Assembly: GCA_017396925.1 (NCBI GenBank)
Contig: JAFQKM010000152.1
Span: 1 to 7,899, forward strand
Length of the DNA: 7,899 nt
Source of the DNA: Clostridia bacterium
GTDB lineage: Bacteria > Bacillota > Clostridia > Oscillospirales > Butyricicoccaceae
Reading direction: 5' to 3'
Shown: in pieces, positions 5,637 through 7,899 of the stretch
Numbering within the stretch: the first letter of the stretch is position 1
How the letters are laid out: each line of letters begins with the position of its first letter
Made by a program: the position numbers and the translations under genes
Notes under the pieces: generated by a model
What the model was told of the DNA's origin: nothing
The model's input: only the letters and a program-made list of their open reading frames with translations
Databases searched by the model: none

Positions 5637-6452
5637 TTATCTGCGTTCGACCTTATAGAGATCGGTGCGGCGGGCGCTCATCAGGGGCAGCTGGGCACGG
5701 ATATCGGCAATGCGGGCCATATCCAGCTCGACGACGCGGTAGCCTTCACTGCCGTCCATGCGTTCGACGACCGTACCCCACGGGTCGACAGCGATGGAAT
5801 TGCCATAGGCCACATAGACGCCCTGCTCGTCGCGGGCCGGCGATACGCCGACCGTAAAGATCTGATTGTCGACGGCGCGCTGGCGGAACATGGTCTCCCA
5901 ATGGGCGGGGCCGGTGGTCATATTGAAGGCAGCAGGCACCAGTACAGCCTGTGCGCCCTCCAGCGCCATCACGCGGGCAAGCTCGGGGAAGCGCATATCA
6001 AAGCAGATGCAAAGGCCCATCTTGCCCCAGGGGGTCTCGAAGGTGGTGATCCGGTCGCCGGGGGTAAAGGTCTCCGATTCGAAAAAGCGCTGGCCGCCCT
6101 TGACGTCGATGTCAAAGAGATGCACCTTGCGGTGGCGGGCAACTTCCCTGCCCTCGGGATCATAGACAAAGCTTGTGTTGTAGACCTTGCCATCTTCGCG
6201 CTCGGGGATCGAGCCGCCCACCAGCCAGAGCCTGTTCTCCTTTGCCATATCGATCAGGGCCTGACGGGTGGGGCCGATGCCCTCTTCGGCATAATCGGGA
6301 AAATACTTGTTGGAATAGGGGCAGTTCCACATTTCGGGCAGAATGGCCATATCGGCCCCCTGCTCGGCTGCCCAGCGGACGGCCGACGCCGCCTTTCGGA
6401 TGTTTTCTTCTTTATCAAAGCCGACAGGCATCTGCAGCATGGCGATCTTCAT
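5637..6452 (-). CDS. Nit2/omega-amidase-like carbon-nitrogen hydrolase
   Basis: 271-residue cytoplasmic enzyme of the nitrilase superfamily (CN_hydrolase fold), full length for the Nit branch. The catalytic triad is visible: Glu40 in ILPEMWNCPY, Lys109 in ARHRKVHLFDID, and Cys150 in LCICFDMRFPEL. NPY/PYSNKYF after the Glu and the HLFDIDVKGGQRFFES segment resemble Nit2-type omega-amidases (2-oxoglutaramate or 2-oxosuccinamate to the oxoacid plus ammonia) and the related Nit1 deaminated-glutathione amidases; the two cannot be told apart here. The start at 6452 follows AGGAGG (6466-6461) with ordinary spacing. It has its own strong promoter at 6484-6513, divergent from the M20 gene. It is on the same strand as folT and could be co-transcribed by read-through. 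The catalytic class is well supported; the substrate is inference. Confidence 0.92.
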   Translation of the reverse strand: MKIAMLQMPVGFDKEENIRKAASAVRWAAEQGADMAILPEMWNCPYSNKYFPDYAEEGIGPTRQALIDMAKENRLWLVGGSIPEREDGKVYNTSFVYDPEGREVARHRKVHLFDIDVKGGQRFFESETFTPGDRITTFETPWGKMGLCICFDMRFPELARVMALEGAQAVLVPAAFNMTTGPAHWETMFRQRAVDNQIFTVGVSPARDEQGVYVAYGNSIAVDPWGTVVERMDGSEGYRVVELDMARIADIRAQLPLMSARRTDLYKVERR

Positions 6453-6483
6453 AAGGGTATCCTCCTGAAACTTTCTTTTTCTT

Positions 6484-6513
6484 ATTGTATCAAAGAGCGA
6501 AAAATATTGTCAA
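6484..6513 (-). promoter_or_regulatory. Strong sigma-A promoter of the Nit-like gene
   Basis: On the minus strand: a consensus -35 TTGACA (6513-6508), 18-base spacer, and -10 TACAAT (6489-6484) preceded by a TGn element (TGA). This is the best promoter in the window by eye, and its start site lies about 25 bases before the start codon at 6452, leaving a very short leader holding only the SD. Confidence 0.82.
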
Positions 6514-6550
6514 CCGAATGGACATTTAATTTTAAGTGTGGTATGCTGTG

Positions 6551-6556
6551 TATAAT
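6551..6556 (+). promoter_or_regulatory. Probable -10 element for the M20 amidohydrolase gene
   Basis: A perfect TATAAT at 6551-6556 lies 46 bases before the M20 start codon, but nothing close to TTGACA is found 16-18 bases upstream (that position reads AATTTT or similar). It may need an activator, or the promoter may depend on its AT-rich upstream sequence. It faces away from the Nit-like promoter, with only about 40 bases between the two -35 and -10 regions. Confidence 0.55.
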
Positions 6557-6602
6557 CTCTCGATAATATCTTATAAAAAACCAACAAAAGGAGATATGCA
6601 TT

Positions 6603-7899
6603 ATGGATAAGCTGGAACAGAAAATCTGTGACATTATCGACAGCAAGCAGGAAGAGATCATGGCCTTTGGCCGTGACATCTGGACCCATGCCGAAATGGG
6701 CTACAGAGAGTTCAGAACCTCCGGCAAGTTTGCCGAGGTCCTCAAGAACCTGAATATCGAGACCACCGAAGGCCATGCCGTCACCGGCGTTAAGGGTTAT
6801 CTGAAGGGCAAGGACTATAAGGGCACCACCGTTGCCCTCATGGGTGAGTATGACGCCCTGCCCATCGCCAACCATCCCGATGCCAACCCCGAGACCGGCG
6901 CCTCCCACTGCTGCGGCCACAACGCCCAGATCACCGGCGTTATGGGTGCTGCCCTGGCCCTGAGCGATCCCGAGATCAAGGAAGCCATGGACGGCAACAT
7001 CGTCTTCTTCGGCGTTCCTGCCGAGGAGTTTGTTGAAGTCGACCTCAAGAGCAAGATGATCGACGAAGGCAAGATCGGCTATGGCGGCGGCAAGTGCGAG
7101 CTGATCCGCGTCGGCGCACTGGATGACATCGACATCGTTGTCGGCCACCATACAACCACAGCCGGCGAGCTCTGCCTGTCCAACGGCACAAACAACGGCT
7201 TTGTCAATAAGTCGATCACCTTCACCGGCCGTGCAGCCCATGCTGCAGGCGCACCTCAGAACGGCGTTGATGCCTACAATGCCGCCAAGGTCGCCCAGAT
7301 GGCTGTTGATGTTCAGCGCGAATCTTTCCGCGATAAGGATACCGTCCGTATCCACGGCTTTACCGTCTTCGGCGGCAGCGCCACCAATGTCATCGCCGAC
7401 AAGATCGTTCTGGAATACTATGTCCGCGCCAACAACGTCGAGGCCGTTAAGGATGCCTCCAAGAAGTTCGACCGCGCCATGCGTGCAGGTGCTGTCGCCA
7501 CCGGCGCCGGCCTCGAGATCAAGACCTTCGCAGGCTATCTGCCCCTGGTTCCCGTCAAGGAGACCAAGTCGGTTGTCGAGGCGCTGGAAGATGCCAATGC
7601 ATCGGTCGGCGGCAAGTATAAGATCACAGGCGTCGGCGAGCTGAAGCACTCCACAGGCTCCACCGACTACGGCGATCTGGCCAACCTGATGCCCACCATC
7701 CAGTTCAATACCGGCGGTTTCTCGGGCGTGCTGCATAACCCCGATGTCCGCGTCACCGACGAATATCTGGCCTATGTCATGACCGCCAAGGTCTTCGCAC
7801 TGGCCGGCTATAAGCTGCTGAAGAACGGCGGCGACTATGCCAAGGCCATGATGGAGAGCTTCGAGGCCGTTATGACCAAGGAAGAATATTTAGCTTATA
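6603..7899 (+). CDS. M20 family amidohydrolase (AbgB-like), 3' end cut by window edge
   Basis: Metal-dependent peptidase/amidohydrolase of clan MH, probably cytoplasmic, hydrolysing an N-acyl or aminobenzoyl amino-acid bond. The frame is open to the last base (432 codons visible, no stop seen), probably only a few codons short. The ATG at 6603 follows AAAAGGAG (6586-6593) with nine bases of spacing. Expected metal and catalytic residues: GEYDALP with Asp84; HCCGHN with Cys103/Cys104 and His106; PAEE with Glu141/142; the GHHTTT pair His182/183; the dimerisation-domain His213 in FTGRAAHAAGAP; and His378 in GVLHNP. GEYDALP and HxCGHN resemble the group that includes AbgB, the p-aminobenzoyl-glutamate hydrolase subunit. 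About 30 residues after PAEE (EFVEVDLKSKMIDEGKIGYG to ELIRVGAL) look like a longer insertion than in typical M20D amidohydrolases. Codon bias is strong, suggesting high expression. It is divergent from the Nit-like gene. Substrate is unknown. Confidence 0.9.
   Translation, partial: MDKLEQKICDIIDSKQEEIMAFGRDIWTHAEMGYREFRTSGKFAEVLKNLNIETTEGHAVTGVKGYLKGKDYKGTTVALMGEYDALPIANHPDANPETGASHCCGHNAQITGVMGAALALSDPEIKEAMDGNIVFFGVPAEEFVEVDLKSKMIDEGKIGYGGGKCELIRVGALDDIDIVVGHHTTTAGELCLSNGTNNGFVNKSITFTGRAAHAAGAPQNGVDAYNAAKVAQMAVDVQRESFRDKDTVRIHGFTVFGGSATNVIADKIVLEYYVRANNVEAVKDASKKFDRAMRAGAVATGAGLEIKTFAGYLPLVPVKETKSVVEALEDANASVGGKYKITGVGELKHSTGSTDYGDLANLMPTIQFNTGGFSGVLHNPDVRVTDEYLAYVMTAKVFALAGYKLLKNGGDYAKAMMESFEAVMTKEEYLAY

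Noticed and set aside
6510..7736. 408-residue open frame on the minus strand opposite the M20 gene
   Set aside because: Shadow of the M20 coding strand; it would run across the Nit-like promoter and shows no recognisable domain, whereas the plus strand carries all M20 motifs.

Overview
The window looks like a chromosomal segment from a moderately GC-rich anaerobic Firmicute, most likely a clostridial/Oscillospirales-type gut bacterium. This is inferred from strong Shine-Dalgarno sequences before nearly every gene, sigma-A type promoters, short intergenic intrinsic terminators, a tetrahydrofolate (THF) riboswitch in front of a folate ECF S component, a DegV protein, and an arginyl-tRNA synthetase with a HMGN signature. 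No search was run, so the taxonomy is only suggestive.

Layout, left to right. (1) 2-1504, plus strand: 3' part of argS, running in from outside the window. (2) 1505-1727: a hairpin-rich gap ending in a near-perfect intrinsic terminator, close upstream of the next gene. (3) 1728-3182, plus: a secreted S41 (CtpA-type) protease with a PDZ domain and a C-terminal peptidoglycan-binding domain. (4) 3183-3825: a small, visibly AT-richer cassette with two divergent genes, a 48-residue ribbon-helix-helix regulator (minus) and an unrecognised 94-residue protein (plus). They share a repeat-rich control region, and the cassette is closed on each side by a terminator hairpin that works on both strands. 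(5) 3835-4689, minus: a DegV-family fatty-acid-binding protein with its own promoter. (6) 4833-5636, minus: folT, the folate-binding S component of an ECF transporter, preceded by promoter, THF riboswitch and a hairpin that hides the ribosome binding site. (7) 5637-6452, minus: a Nit2-like carbon-nitrogen hydrolase. (8) 6453-6602: a divergent promoter region. (9) 6603-7899, plus: an M20 amidohydrolase of the AbgB-like group, cut by the window edge a few codons from its expected end.

How it fits together. Most genes are single transcription units with their own promoter and/or terminator rather than one operon. The best supported regulatory circuit is the folate switch: an extended -10 promoter, then the THF aptamer, then a choice between an anti-sequestering pairing (SD free) and a 13-bp hairpin covering the SD, then folT. 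Three nucleotides of the aptamer's closing helix P1 also belong to the anti-sequestering strand, so ligand binding should turn folT translation off. The hairpin is followed by six Us, so it could also terminate transcription. The two hydrolases that lie upstream of folT and share a divergent promoter region act on amide bonds; the M20 enzyme resembles the group that includes p-aminobenzoyl-glutamate hydrolase, which makes a folate-salvage link possible but unproven.

The least explained part is the RHH/94-residue cassette. I saw no IS element, CRISPR array, tRNA, rRNA or phage gene in the window.
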